A DNA stretch of 64,000 nucleotides from Streptomyces violaceusniger (GCA_005405945.1 BJHW01000001.1:2480001-2544000); one strand, 5' to 3'; counted from the first letter of the stretch, positions 9,602 through 20,374 are shown. The notes: a model not told the origin generated them from the sequence alone. Made by a program: numbers and translations.

Positions 9602-12600
9602 GTGGTGCGCCGCACAGCACGAGAGAAGGCCGGAACCGCCGCCTCGGCGGTGACGGAGCGATTGCTCGCGGCCGGGACCGCGCTCCGCCGCCTCCCGACC
9701 ACCCCCGACCTGCGGGCCGTCTACCGGACCGACCAGACCGTGGAGGACTCCCCTACCGCGAACGCTGGGCGCACGACAAGGTGGTGCGCTCCACCCACGG
9801 CGTCAACTGCACCGGGTCCTGCTCCTGGAAGGTCTATGTCAAGGACGGGCTGATCACCTGGGAGACCCAGCAGACCGACTACCCCTCGGTCGGCCCGGAC
9901 CGCCCCGAGTACGAACCGCGCGGCTGCCCGCGCGGCGCCTCGTTCTCCTGGTACACCTACTCCCCCACCCGGGTGCGTTACCCCCTGATCCGCGGAGTGC
10001 TGGCCGAGCTGTACCGGGAGGCCCGGGACCGGCTCGGCGACCCGGTGGCCGCCTGGGCCGAGATCACCGGCGACCCGGACAAGCGGCGCCGCTACCAGTC
10101 GGCCCGCGGCAAGGGCGGGCTGGTGCGGATCGACTGGGAGGAGGCCCTGGAGATCGCGGCCGCCGCCCATGTCCACACCCTGCGCGCCCACGGCCCGGAC
10201 CGGATCGCCGGCTTCTCCCCGATCCCCGCCATGTCGATGGCCTCCCACGCCGTCGGCGCCCGCTTCATGGCGCTGATCGGCGCGCCCATGATCTCGTTCT
10301 ACGACTGGTACGCGGATCTGCCGATCGCCTCCCCGCAGGTCTTCGGCGACCAGACCGACGTCCCCGAGTCGGGCGACTGGTGGGACGCGGCATATCTGAT
10401 GCTGTGGGGCTCGAACGTGCCGGTCACCCGCACCCCCGACGCCCACTGGATGGCCGAGGCCCGCTACCGGGGCCAGAAGGTGGTCGTGGTCTCCCCGGAC
10501 TACGCGGACGCCACCAAGTTCGCCGACGAATGGCTGCACCCCCACCCCGGCACCGACGGGGCGGTCGCCATGGCGATGGGCCACGTCATCCTCAAGGAGT
10601 GCTTCGTCGAGCGCCAGGTCCCCTACTTCACGGACTACGTCCGGCGCTTCACCGACCTGCCCTTCCTGGTGGAACTGACCGAACGGGACGGGCGCCACAC
10701 CCCGGGCGCCTTCCTCACCGCCGCCGCCCTGGCGGACACCGAACCGCGCCTGGGCGCCCACGCCGACGAGGCGGCCCGGCGCTGGATGCCGGTGCTCTAC
10801 GACGCGGAGACCGACCGGCCGGTGGTCCCCCACGGCACCCTGGGCGACCGCTGGAGCAAGGGCGGCGAAGGCCGCTGGAACCTCGACCTGGAGGGCATCA
10901 CCCCCCGGCTCACCCTCCACCGCACCCCCGGCGCCCAGGTCGCCGAGGTGGAGCTGCCCCGCTTCGACGAACCCGGCGCCACCATCCGGCGCGCCGTCCC
11001 CGTACGGCGGCTCGGCGGACGGCTGGTCACCACCGTCTTCGATCTGCTCCTGGCCCAGTACGCGGTGGGCCGCCCCGGCCTCACCGGGCAATGGCCCACC
11101 GGGTATGACGACGCCTCGGCACCCGCCACCCCGGCCTGGCAGGAGGCCATCACCTCGGTCCCGGCCGCGGCCGTGGTCCGCGCGGCGCGCGAGTTCGCGG
11201 GCACGGCGGAGAAGACCCGCGGCCGCTGCATGATCGTGATGGGCGCGGGCACCAACCACTGGTTCCACTCCGACACCATCTACCGCTCCTTCCTCACCCT
11301 GCTGCTGCTCACCGGCTGCCAGGGCGTCAACGGCGGCGGCTGGGCGCACTACGTGGGCCAGGAGAAGGTGCGCCCCTTCACCGGCTGGCAGCAGCTGGCC
11401 ACCGCCGCCGACTGGGCGCGGCCGTCCCGGCAGATGGCGGGCACCCCGTACTGGTACCTCCACACCGACCAGTGGCGCTACGAACGGTACGGCGCCGACG
11501 CGCTCGCCTCGCCCACCGGCCAGGGGCTGTTCACCGGCCGCCACACCGCCGATCTGGTCGCCCAGTCGATGCGGCTGGGCTGGATGCCCTCCTACCCCAC
11601 CTTCTCCGCCAATTCCCTGGAGCTCGGCCGCCGGGTGCGGCAGAGCGGACGCCCGGCACAGGAGTGGGTCGCCGAACAACTCGCCTCGGGCGAGCTGGAG
11701 TTCGCCTGCGAGAACCCCGACGCGCCCGAGAACTGGCCGCGTGTGCTCACCGTGTGGCGGGCCAACCTGATCGGCTCCTCGGCCAAGGGCAACGAGTACT
11801 TCCTGCGCCATCTGCTGGGCGCCCAGGACAACTCCACCGCCGAGGAGACCCCACCGGACCGCCGCCCGGCGGACCTCACCTGGCAGGACCAGGCGCCCCA
11901 CGGCAAGCTCGACCTGCTGCTCGCGCTGGACTTCCGGATGACCTCCACCACCCTCTTCGCCGACCTCGTGCTCCCCGCCGCCACCTGGTACGAGAAGCAC
12001 GACCTGTCCAGCACCGATATGCACCCCTACGTACACGCCTTCAGCCCGGCCATCAGCCCGCCCTGGCAGGCCCGCACCGACTTCGACATCTTCCACGGCC
12101 TCGCCCGCAAGCTCAGCGAACTCGCCGCCGGACGGCTGGACACCGCCCACGACCTGGTCGCCACCGCCCTGATGCACGACACCCCGGGCGAGACCGCCCA
12201 GCCCGGCTGGACCGTACCGGACTGGCGCGACGGCCAGACCCCGGCCGTACCGGGCGTGAACCTGCCGAACGTCGCCCTCGTGACCCGCGACTACACCGCC
12301 GTCGCCGACCGCCTCGCCGCCTTCGGCCCGCTGGCCCAGCAGGCGGGCATGCAGGTCAAGGGCGTCACCGTGACCCCGGACCAGGAGGTCGCCTGGCTGG
12401 CCGACCGCTGTGGCACCGCCACCGACGGCGCCGCGGCGGGCCGGCCCCTCCTGGACACCGACGCCAAGATGTGCGAGGCCATCCTCGCGCTGTCCGGCAC
12501 CACCAATGGGCGCCTCGCCGCCGAGGGATTCGCCCGGCTCGCCGAGCAGTGCGGCCCCGGCTCCGGCCTCACCGAACTGGGCGCCTCGGTGGCCGAGCGC

Positions 12601-13328
12601 CGCGTGGTGTTCTCCGACACCCAGGCCCGCCCCGTGCAGGTCGGCGCCAGCTTCGAATGGTCCGGCAAGGAGGCCCCCGACCGCCGCTACGCACCGTTCA
12701 CCATCAACACCGAACACCGCAAGCCCTGGCACACCCTCACCGGCCGCCAGCACTTCTATCTCGACCACTCCTGGATGGCCGAGCTCGGTGAACAACTGCC
12801 CGTCTACCGGCCGCCGTTGGACCTCGCCGCCCTCGGCGAGGCCCAGCCCGGGACGGACGGCGACACCGGCCGCTCGGTCACCGTCCGCTATCTCACCCCG
12901 CACTCCAAGTGGTCCATCCACTCCGAGTACCAGGAAAACCTCCTCATGCAGACCCTGGCCCGCGGCGGCCCGGTCATCTGGCTCAGCGTCCCCGACGCAG
13001 AGGCCATCGGGGTGTCCGACAACGACTGGATCGAGGCCGTCAACGCCAACGGCGTCGTGGTGGCCCGCGCCGTGGTCTCCCACCGGATGCCCACCGGCAC
13101 CGTGTTCATGTACCACGTGCAGGAACGGCTGGTGAACGTGCCCAAGTCCGAGGCCACCGGCCGCCGCGGCGGTGTGCACAACGCCCTCACCAAGCTCCTC
13201 ATCAAACCCACCCACCTCATCGGCGGCTACGCCCAGCTCTCCTTCGCCCCAACTACTACGGACCCACCGGCAACCAGCGGGACGCGGTCACCGTCATCCG
13301 GCGCCGCTCCCAGAACGTGGAGTACTGA
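9602..13328 (+). CDS. narG: Respiratory nitrate reductase alpha subunit NarG (two frameshifts)
   Basis: Molybdopterin catalytic subunit reducing nitrate to nitrite at the cytoplasmic side of the membrane. The FS0 cluster motif HGVNCTGSCSW plus a later GCPRG cysteine is present, as is QTDVPESGDWW, containing the Asp ligand region of Mo. The GTG start at 9602 follows AAGGAGC; after VYRTDQTVED a base is missing near 9752 and the next frame gives PYRERWAHDKVVRS. At the 3' end a C is missing near 13248, after which NYYGPTGNQRDAV leads to the stop at 13328. Without that correction narG would appear fused to narH. Length about 1240 residues is normal. Confidence 0.93.
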
Positions 13329-13329
13329 C

Positions 13330-14964
13330 ATGCCGCGCCACCGGCCGCGCAGCCCCCGGGTGATGGCCCAGGTAGCCATGGTCATGAACCTCGACAAGTG
13401 CATCGGCTGCCACACCTGCTCGGTCACCTGCAAACAGACCTGGACCAATCGCTCCGGCACCGAATACGTCTGGTTCAACAACGTCGAGACCCGCCCCGGC
13501 CAGGGCTACCCCCGCGGCTACGAGGACCAGGACACCTGGAAGGGCGGCTGGCAGCTCAAGGGCGGCAAGCTGGTGCCCCGCACCGGCGGCCGCGCCCGCC
13601 GCCTCGCCCGGCTGTTCGCCAACCCCGAACTGCCCCGGCTGGACGACTACTACCAGCCCTGGACGTACGACTACGACACCCTCACCACCGCCCCGCTCGG
13701 CGACGACGTGCCCACCGCCCCGCCCCGCTCCCTCGTCGACGGCCGCCCCACCGCCGTCACCTGGGGCCCCAACTGGGACGACGACCTCGGCGGCGGCCCC
13801 GAACACCTCGCGGGCGACCCGGTCCTGGCGAAGATGAGCGAGAAGGTCCGGCTCGAGTACGAGCAGGCGTTCATGTTCTACCTGCCGCGCATCTGCGAAC
13901 ACTGCCTCAACCCCTCCTGCGTCGCCGTCTGCCCCTCCGGCGCGATGTACAAGCGGATCGAGGACGGCATCGTCCTGGTCGACCAGGACCGCTGCCGCGG
14001 CTGGCGCATGTGCGTCAGCGGCTGCCCGTACAAGAAGGTCTACTTCAACCACCGCAGCGGCAAGGCCGAGAAGTGCACCCTGTGCTACCCGCGCATCGAG
14101 GCCGGGGAGCCCACCGTGTGCTCGGAGACCTGCGTGGGACGGCTGCGCTACCTCGGCGTCATGCTCTACGACCCCGACAAGGTCGGCGAGGCCGCCGCCA
14201 CCACCGACGAGAAGGACCTCTACGAAGCCCAGCTCGGCTGCTTCCTCGACCCCGAGGACCCCGATGTCGCCCGCGCCGCCGCCGACTCCGGCATTCCGCA
14301 CGACTGGATCGAGGCCGCCCGGCGCTCCCCGGTGCACGCGCTCATCAGCCGGTACCGGGTCGCCCTGCCGCTGCACCCCGAATACCGCACCATGCCCATG
14401 GTCTGGTACGTCCCCCCGCTGTCCCCGGTCGTCGACGCGCTCACCGCCACCGGCCACGACGGCGAGGACCCCGTCAACCTCTTCGGCGCCATCGACAGCC
14501 TCCGCATCCCCCTGGGCTATCTCGCCGAACTCTTCACCGCGGGCGACCCCGGACCGGTCGAGGCCGCCCTGTGCCGGCTGGCCGCGATGCGCAGCCATAT
14601 GCGCCGGATCAACCTCGGCGAGGAGCGCGACCCCGCCATCGCGGCGGCCGTCGGCCTGGACCAGGACGGCATCGAGGCGATGTACCGGCTGCTCGCCCTC
14701 GCCAAGTACGAGGAGCGGTACGTCATCCCCACCAGCTACACCGCCACACCCGGCGGCGGCGCCCCCACCGACACCTGCAGCCTCGACGGCGACGGGCTGC
14801 CCGGCATGATGCCGTACGAGGGCGCCGACGCCTTCCACGCGCCCCCGGCACCCGAACCCGCCGGCGCCGGATCCGGCCTCGCCGGCCGGCTCAACCTGCT
14901 GAACTGGAACGGCCGCGGCCGCCCCGCCGGGCTGTTCCCCCAGCGCGACGAGGGCACCCGGTGA
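13330..14964 (+). CDS. narH: Nitrate reductase beta subunit NarH
   Basis: Iron-sulfur electron-transfer subunit linking NarI haems to NarG. The 544-residue protein carries the cysteine groups expected for three [4Fe-4S] and one [3Fe-4S] cluster: CIGCHTCSVTC, CEHCLNPSC with VAVCP, CRGWRMCVSGCP (Trp replaces one Cys, the [3Fe-4S] hallmark) and CTLCYPRIEAG with SETC. ATG 13330 lies one base after the corrected narG stop. The stop overlaps the narJ start in GTGA. No frameshift was seen in this gene. Confidence 0.96.
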   Translation: MPRHRPRSPRVMAQVAMVMNLDKCIGCHTCSVTCKQTWTNRSGTEYVWFNNVETRPGQGYPRGYEDQDTWKGGWQLKGGKLVPRTGGRARRLARLFANPELPRLDDYYQPWTYDYDTLTTAPLGDDVPTAPPRSLVDGRPTAVTWGPNWDDDLGGGPEHLAGDPVLAKMSEKVRLEYEQAFMFYLPRICEHCLNPSCVAVCPSGAMYKRIEDGIVLVDQDRCRGWRMCVSGCPYKKVYFNHRSGKAEKCTLCYPRIEAGEPTVCSETCVGRLRYLGVMLYDPDKVGEAAATTDEKDLYEAQLGCFLDPEDPDVARAAADSGIPHDWIEAARRSPVHALISRYRVALPLHPEYRTMPMVWYVPPLSPVVDALTATGHDGEDPVNLFGAIDSLRIPLGYLAELFTAGDPGPVEAALCRLAAMRSHMRRINLGEERDPAIAAAVGLDQDGIEAMYRLLALAKYEERYVIPTSYTATPGGGAPTDTCSLDGDGLPGMMPYEGADAFHAPPAPEPAGAGSGLAGRLNLLNWNGRGRPAGLFPQRDEGTR

Positions 14965-15594
14965 ACCCGGCCACCCCCGCGGTGCACCAGGCCGCCGCCC
15001 TCCTCCTCGGCTACCCCGGGCCGGACTGGCCCGCCCGCCACGCCCTGGTACGGGACTGCCTGACCGAACTCACCATCCCCGCCGCCGCGCCGCTGCTGCG
15101 GTTCTGCGCCGGGGTCGACGGAGTCCCGGTGCTCGACCTGGCCTCCGCCTACGTCCGGACCTTCGACCGCAGCCGCCGCCGCACCCTGCACCTCACCTAC
15201 TACACCGACGGCGACACCCGCCGCCGCGGCGGCACCCTCGCCGCGCTCAAGGCCCACTACCGCACCCACGGCTGGGCGCCCCCGAGGACGAACTCCCCGA
15301 CCACCTGCCGCTGATGCTGGAGTTCGCCGCCCGCTGCCCGGCCCCGGGCACCCAACTGCTGTGCGACCACCGCGCCGCCCTGGAACTGCTGCGGATGTCC
15401 CTCACCGACCACGGCAGTCCGTACGCCGACGTCCTGTGCGCCGTCTGCGACACCCTGCCCGGCCCCTCACCGGCCGACCGCGCCGCGGCCCTCGCGCTCG
15501 CCCGCGGCGGACCGCCCACCGAAACCGTGGGCCTGGCCCCCTTCGCCGCGACCACCCCCACCGACACCCCCTCGCGAGAGGATCCGGTCGATGA
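14961..15594 (+). CDS. narJ: Nitrate reductase assembly chaperone NarJ (two frameshifts)
   Basis: Cytoplasmic chaperone for Mo-cofactor insertion into NarG. The start is GTG 14961 overlapping narH; YVRTFDRSRRRTLHLTYYTDGDTR is family-typical but interrupted in frame near 15280, where a C is missing in a C5 run; the next frame continues PEDELPDHLPLMLEF. A second missing base near 15560 brings the frame to a TGA at 15592-15594, overlapping the narI ATG in ATGA, as expected for this operon. Confidence 0.87.
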
Positions 15595-16329
15595 ACCACC
15601 TGCACATCGCCCTGTGGGGCGTCCTCCCCTACCTCGTCCTCACCCTCTTCATCGCCGGCGCCGCCTGGCGCTACCACTACGACCGGTTCGGCTTCACCAC
15701 CCGCTCCAGCCAGCTCCACGAACACCGCCTGCTCTCCATCGGTGGGCCGCTCTTCCACTACGGACTGCTGTTCGTGATCGCCGGCCATGTCGTGGGCCTG
15801 CTCATCCCCGAAACACTCACCGAACGGCTGCGCGTCAGCGAATCGCTGTACCACGCCAACGCCCTGCTCGTCGGCGGCACCGCGGGACTGGCCACCGCCA
15901 CCGGCCTCGGCATCCTGCTGTACCGGCGGCTGCGCGTGCCCGCCGTACGCGCCGCCACCAGCCGCGGCGACCGCGTCGTGTACCCGCTGCTCGCCACCGT
16001 CCTGCTCGCCGGGCTCACCGCCACCGCCACCGGCGCCGGCCACCACTCCTACGACTACCGGCAGGGCGTCTCGATCTGGTTCCGCAGCCTGTTCACGCTC
16101 GACCCCGACGTGCCCGCCATGGCCGACGCGCCCCTGGTCTACCGGCTCCACGCCCTGCTGGCGATGGCCCTGTTCGCCCTCTGGCCCTTCAGCCGACTCG
16201 TCCACGCCTTCACCGCCCCGTCGGCTACCTCGCCAGGCCCTATGTCGTCTACCGCTCGCGCACCCCGGCCCCCGGCGGCAGCGGGGGCCGGGGCACCGCC
16301 CGGTCAGGACGGGTTCTCCGCGTGGGTGA
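15591..16329 (+). CDS. narI: Nitrate reductase gamma subunit NarI (frameshifted near 3' end)
   Basis: Membrane cytochrome b that takes electrons from menaquinol. The helices AWRYHYDRFG, FHYGLLFVIAGHVVGLL, and LHALLAMALFALWPFSRLVHAF carry the haem-ligand histidines. Near 16220 a C is missing: the next frame gives VGYLARPYVVYRSR, the conserved NarI tail. That frame has no prompt stop; a further missing base would end it at 16327-16329, overlapping the convergent lyase gene, so the exact end is uncertain. It completes a narGHJI operon without narK. Confidence 0.87.
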
Positions 16330-17494
16330 GGGTGGTCCAGGCGTTGAAGTAGTTGTCCGTGCCGGACGGGCGGTGGGCCTCGGTGTACTTCTGGGTGTTG
16401 GACATGCTGATGCCGAGGCGGTTGTGGAGGGCGTTGTAGCCGACCTCGGTGACCTGGTCGAGCCCCTTCTTGACCGAGCCCCCGCACAGCCAGGACGGCA
16501 CGGCGGTGCCGTTCTCGTAGGCGGTGTGGAAGCCCAGGGCGTAGCGCAGCCGGTCCTGGATCTTCGGGTAGAGGTCCTGGCCCTGGATGCGGCTGGTCTC
16601 CGCGATGTCCGCGATGGAGGCGATGCCCCAGCCGGTGTGCCCGAAGTCGCGGCAGGTCTCCTGGGCGAGGCCGTCGGCGAAGGTGCTCTGCCCCTGCCAG
16701 TACTTGATGATCTCGGCCTCGGTGTCGATGCTGCTGTCCGCGGGCGGCTTGGGCAGGTCGCCGTCGCTGGTCAGGTAGACGTACGCCGGGACGCGGTCGA
16801 GGTAGGTGCTGACCGCCTTGTCGTAGGCGGAGCGGTCCTCGAGGAAGACCGCGATGCCGATGGCCGCCTCGGTCATCACCAGTTCCCAGTTGCCGTTCTT
16901 GGTGGCGGCGCCGTTGATCACCTCGGGGAGGTAGACGTCCCGCAGCATGGTGGCGAAGCGTCCGGCGCCCGGCCAGCCGCCGTCGTAGGTGTACTTGATG
17001 ATCTCGGCGGCGCGCGGCCAGGTGGCACCGGACCAGCCGGACTGGAGCGGGGCGTTGCTGTTGGTGTGATCGGTGATCGTGGCGGACCAGGCGTCCATGA
17101 TCTCGATCGACTTCTTGGCGTATCTGCTGTCCCGGGTGAAGTACCAGGCGAGCGCGTCGGTGTAGGCCGCGATGGCGTCCTGGCGCTCCTCGGTGCATCC
17201 GTGGTTGGGGTTGGACGATGAGCCGCACTCCACGACGGCGCGCGGTTGGGGGGTGCGCGACAGCGAGGCGTAGGAGCTGCCCATCATGTCGTCGTAGGCG
17301 GCCTTCCAGGGCTGCTGGCCGGCCTGCACCTTCGAGCGGGCGTAGTCGAGTTGGGCCCGGCTCACCAGCACCCCGGGATGGGTGAAGGCGGCCGGCGCGG
17401 CCGTGGCCCGCGGGGCCGGTCCGCCGAGCTGAAGGCTCAGCAGACCGGCCAGCAGGGCGAGAACACTGAATAACGCGGTTCTGGTTCGTGCCAT
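16304..17494 (-). CDS. Secreted alginate-lyase-family protein (PL5-like), contains TTA codon
   Basis: Predicted extracellular (alpha/alpha)6-barrel polysaccharide lyase of the alginate lyase domain family. Residues 1-33 form a signal peptide (hydrophobic core LALLAGLLSLQL, probable cleavage after ATA). The mature part contains NGNWELVMTEAAIGIAVFLED, FGHTGWGIASIADIAE and ALGFHTAYENG, matching bacterial homologues. Codon 8 is TTA (17471-17473), so translation should await bldA tRNA during development. ATG 17494 follows AAAAAGAGG. It is a stand-alone gene convergent with narI. Substrate may be alginate or another uronan. Confidence 0.8.
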   Translation of the reverse strand: MARTRTALFSVLALLAGLLSLQLGGPAPRATAAPAAFTHPGVLVSRAQLDYARSKVQAGQQPWKAAYDDMMGSSYASLSRTPQPRAVVECGSSSNPNHGCTEERQDAIAAYTDALAWYFTRDSRYAKKSIEIMDAWSATITDHTNSNAPLQSGWSGATWPRAAEIIKYTYDGGWPGAGRFATMLRDVYLPEVINGAATKNGNWELVMTEAAIGIAVFLEDRSAYDKAVSTYLDRVPAYVYLTSDGDLPKPPADSSIDTEAEIIKYWQGQSTFADGLAQETCRDFGHTGWGIASIADIAETSRIQGQDLYPKIQDRLRYALGFHTAYENGTAVPSWLCGGSVKKGLDQVTEVGYNALHNRLGISMSNTQKYTEAHRPSGTDNYFNAWTTLTHAENPS

Positions 17495-17767
17495 CCGATG
17501 ACCTCTTTTTGTTCATGGATGAGAACGCAGTTCCCACATACGGACAGGAATGGCCTGGACCATAAGGATCGTCCGCGAACATGTCAATACTCGTGGCGAT
17601 GGCCGGGAAGCCCTTTGTGAGTTCGGCCGGGCAGGCGAACTCTTCTACCGAACCCGGGCCGACCTGAGACGTGGCGTCCGGCCACGAGCGCCGAGCCGAC
17701 CGCGGACCAGCTCGCGATCACCACACACTTGTCGGTCAACACGCAAGTTAATTGCTAGGGTATCCGC

Positions 17768-18370
17768 ATGGTCACCACTCGCCGTACCCAGCAGGAGCGC
17801 CGTGCCCAGGCCGAAGCCGCGCTGCTCGACGCCGCCGCCGAACTGGTCGTCGAGCACGGTGTGCGGTCCCTGACGCTGGCACGGGTCGGCGAACGAGCCG
17901 GTTACAGCCGCGGGATCGTCACCCACCACTTCGGGTCCAAGCAGACCCTGATCGAGCGACTGGCCCGCACCACGCAAACCGGCTTCGTCCCCGGGCTCGC
18001 GGACCTCCCGCCGGGGCTGGACCGGCTCCTGCGACTCGTCGACGGCTACATCGGCGCCTCCCAAGGCGCCGGAACCATGAACCGGGCCTTCCTGCTGCTG
18101 TGGGCCGAAGCGGCCACCGCGTCCGAACTGGCCCCGATCTTCCGCGAGCGCGACGAGGCATTCCGCTCCGACCTGCGCACCGACGTCGCCGCCGGCATCG
18201 CCGACGGCGACGTGCGCCCGGACGTCGATCCCGACGACGTCGCCATCGCGATTCTCGGACAGCTGCGCGGGATCGGACTGCAGTGCCTCCTCGACCCCCA
18301 CACCGTCGACACCGCACGGCTGCGCCACACCGTCACCGACTACTGGCGCCAGGCGTTGCGCGTCCCGTAA
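17768..18370 (+). CDS. TetR/AcrR family regulator
   Basis: 200-residue DNA-binding repressor with the N-terminal helix-turn-helix LARVGERAGYSRGIVTHHFGSK at about 38-59 and a TetR_C-type ligand domain. It is transcribed convergently with the MFS exporter at 18393-19582. The upstream AT-rich stretch 17727-17750 contains ACTTG and CAAGT half-sites about 12 bases apart, a possible autoregulatory site. Ligand unknown. Confidence 0.88.
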   Translation: MVTTRRTQQERRAQAEAALLDAAAELVVEHGVRSLTLARVGERAGYSRGIVTHHFGSKQTLIERLARTTQTGFVPGLADLPPGLDRLLRLVDGYIGASQGAGTMNRAFLLLWAEAATASELAPIFRERDEAFRSDLRTDVAAGIADGDVRPDVDPDDVAIAILGQLRGIGLQCLLDPHTVDTARLRHTVTDYWRQALRVP

Positions 18371-18392
18371 GACGCCCGAATGACGCGCCCGC

Positions 18393-19582
18393 TCACACTC
18401 GTTCCGCCCGTTCGGCGGGGCAGGGGAGGCGAGGCTCGGTGCGGGGGCGAAACGGCGGGCGAGGTCGGGCAGGAGGGTGGCCAGGCCGACCAGCGCCATG
18501 ACCGCGCCGAGCCAGAGCGGGGCGCGCAGACCCCAGGCGTCGATCACCGCGGCGCCGATGGAGGACCCGAGGATGATCCCGAGGGTGATGAACGAGGAGT
18601 GGACGGTGTTGACCAGCGGTCCGGCGTTGCCGGTGCGCTGGACGCGGGTCGCCATCGCCGGGTTCATGGTGACGCCGACAAGACCGATGCCCATCATGCA
18701 GATGACGGCCGGTGCGGGCAGATCGGCGAGGAGGGCGAAGCCGGTCAGGAACACGGTGTTGAGGATCAGGCCGACGGCGAGGACAGGGACGGTGTGGCGG
18801 TCGGCGAAGCGGCCGACGACGGTGTTGCCGACGACGGTGGCGGCGCCGTAGGCGATCAGCAGGACGGGGACGGTGCCGGTGGAGAAACCGGTGAGGCCGG
18901 TGAGGATCGGGTTGAAGTAGCTGAAGGCGGAGAAGGTGGCGCCGATGATGAGCGTGCTGGTGGAGAGCACCAGCCACAGCTTGGGCTTCTTGAAGACGCC
19001 GACCTCCTGCCGGAAGCCGCCGCCGCCCTCGGCGCGCTCGATGCGGTCCACGCCGAACAGGGTCGCCACGGCGGCGAGCACGGTGATGGCGGTGATGGTC
19101 CAGAACGCCGCGCGCCAGCCGAACCGCTCGCCGACCAGGGTGGACATGGGCAGTCCGAGCAGGGTGCCGAGCATGAGGCCGTTCATCGCGACGGCGATCG
19201 CGCGGCCGCGGACCTCGGGGCGGGTGATCTGGGCGCACATCGAGATGCCCACGCCGAAGAAGGCCTGGGAGGCGATGCCGGTGATGATCCGCGCGGCCAT
19301 CATCGTGGCGTAGCCGGCCGCGGTGGCGGCCAGGACGTTGCCCGCCAGGAAGATGGCGAACAGCACCATCAGTGCCGTTCGTGGGGGGAGTTTCATGAGC
19401 GCCACGGTGAGGAACGGCCCGCCGGCCGCCATGGCCACCGCGAACGCGGTGATGAGGTATCCGATCTGCGGGATGGTGGCGTTCAGGCCGTCGGCCATCT
19501 GCGGCATCAGTCCGGCGACCACGAACTCGCTGGTCACCATGGCGAAGATGCCGAGCGCCAGGACGTATACGGCACGGGGCAC
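18393..19582 (-). CDS. MFS efflux transporter (DHA1 type), 3' frameshift
   Basis: Twelve-helix drug or sugar exporter of the Cmx/AraJ-like DHA1 group: AMVTSEFVVAGLMPQMADGL at the start and the motif RPEVRGRAIAVAMNG. Start is GTG 19582 behind AAGGAGAC. The uncorrected frame runs on antisense through the neighbouring TetR gene to 17645, which is implausible; a missing base in the last ~30 codons brings it to the TGA at 18393. It is paired with the TetR gene at 19687, which shares its orientation and has similar half-sites upstream. Confidence 0.82.
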
Positions 19583-19613
19583 GGTTTTGTCTCCTTGCTG
19601 GTTGACGAGTTAT

Positions 19614-19632
19614 GTATTGTTCAGTTCAAAAC
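19614..19632. promoter_or_regulatory. Candidate TetR operator before MFS gene
   Basis: GTATTG-N7-CAAAAC, an imperfect inverted repeat 32 bases upstream of the MFS start codon. The same half-sites occur as GTTTTG-N12-CAATAC upstream of the adjacent TetR gene. Sharing between regulator and target suggests an operator; the different spacing weakens this. Confidence 0.4.
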
Positions 19633-19686
19633 GCGGGCATGGGCAGGCACCGCCCGGGGCGGAGCGTGGGTCAGTGCGTCAGCGGG

Positions 19687-20286
19687 TCAGTGAGTCAGCG
19701 CGTCGAGGGTGACTTCGGCGATCGACTCCAGCGTGGTCCGGTCGGCGCCGCCCTGGCTCGAGACGCGCATGCCGCCGATCGCCGCGTTGATGAAGCGGGC
19801 CACCGCTTCGGCGTCCCGCGGGGAGGTGATACTGCCGTCCCGGCGACCCTCCTCGACCACCGCGCGCAACACCGTGAGTCTGCGGGCCGTGTCGCGCTCC
19901 AGCATTCTCGCCGCCCGGCTGTCGTCCCGAGCGGCCAGTTCGACCGTGGTGTTCACGGTCAGGCAGCCCAGGCTGCGGCCGCCGGCCCGGTGCTCGGTCT
20001 CGCCGTCGACGACCATGGCGAACAGAGCGCGGATGCGATCAGCCGCACTGTGCCGCGTGTCCTCCAGCACGGCCAGCTGGGCGGTGGTCATGGTGTCGAT
20101 GTAGTGGGCCAGCGCACGCTCGAACAGGTCCTGCTTGCTCTTGAACGTGTTGTAGATGCTGCTGCGCCCCAGGCCGGTGGCTTCGCACAGGTCCTGGGTG
20201 GAAGTGGCCTCGTAGCCCTTCTCCCAGAACGTGCGCATCGCCGCGTCCAGGGCCCGCTCCTCGTCGAACTTCCGCGGTCGGGCCAT
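19687..20286 (-). CDS. TetR family regulator of adjacent MFS exporter
   Basis: 199-residue TetR repressor of the AcuR/YxaF-like type: helix-turn-helix STQDLCEATGLGRSSIYNTF at about 29-48 and the C-terminal signature GCLTVNTTVELAARD. It sits immediately upstream of, and in the same direction as, the MFS gene, with a 104-base gap holding a candidate operator. A likely role is repression of the exporter until a toxic ligand binds. Confidence 0.9.
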   Translation of the reverse strand: MARPRKFDEERALDAAMRTFWEKGYEATSTQDLCEATGLGRSSIYNTFKSKQDLFERALAHYIDTMTTAQLAVLEDTRHSAADRIRALFAMVVDGETEHRAGGRSLGCLTVNTTVELAARDDSRAARMLERDTARRLTVLRAVVEEGRRDGSITSPRDAEAVARFINAAIGGMRVSSQGGADRTTLESIAEVTLDALTH

Positions 20287-20301
20287 GGCACCACCTTAGC
20301 C

Positions 20302-20325
20302 GTTTTGGATCGGCCGGTGCAATAC
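20302..20325. promoter_or_regulatory. Candidate TetR operator before TetR gene
   Basis: GTTTTG-N12-CAATAC, 16 bases upstream of the TetR start. It is an inverted repeat with the same half-sites as 19614-19632 but five more spacer bases. May serve autoregulation. Confidence 0.35.
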
Positions 20326-20374
20326 GTATGGGCAAGCCCCACGATCGCGGAGGGACGCCATCCGGCCGTGCGCG

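Noticed and set aside
9721..13215. 1164-codon open frame on the minus strand
   Set aside because: It is the complement of narG; composition is the low-complexity Gly/Val/Glu pattern of high-GC shadows and no domain is visible.
9781..14964. Apparent single NarG-NarH fusion protein
   Set aside because: The fusion only exists because a C is missing near 13248; the next frame gives the proper NarG end and stop at 13328, one base before the NarH ATG.
17645..18380. Long C-terminal extension of the MFS exporter antisense to the TetR gene
   Set aside because: No similarity to anything; one missing base near the end restores a stop at 18393 and a normal length.
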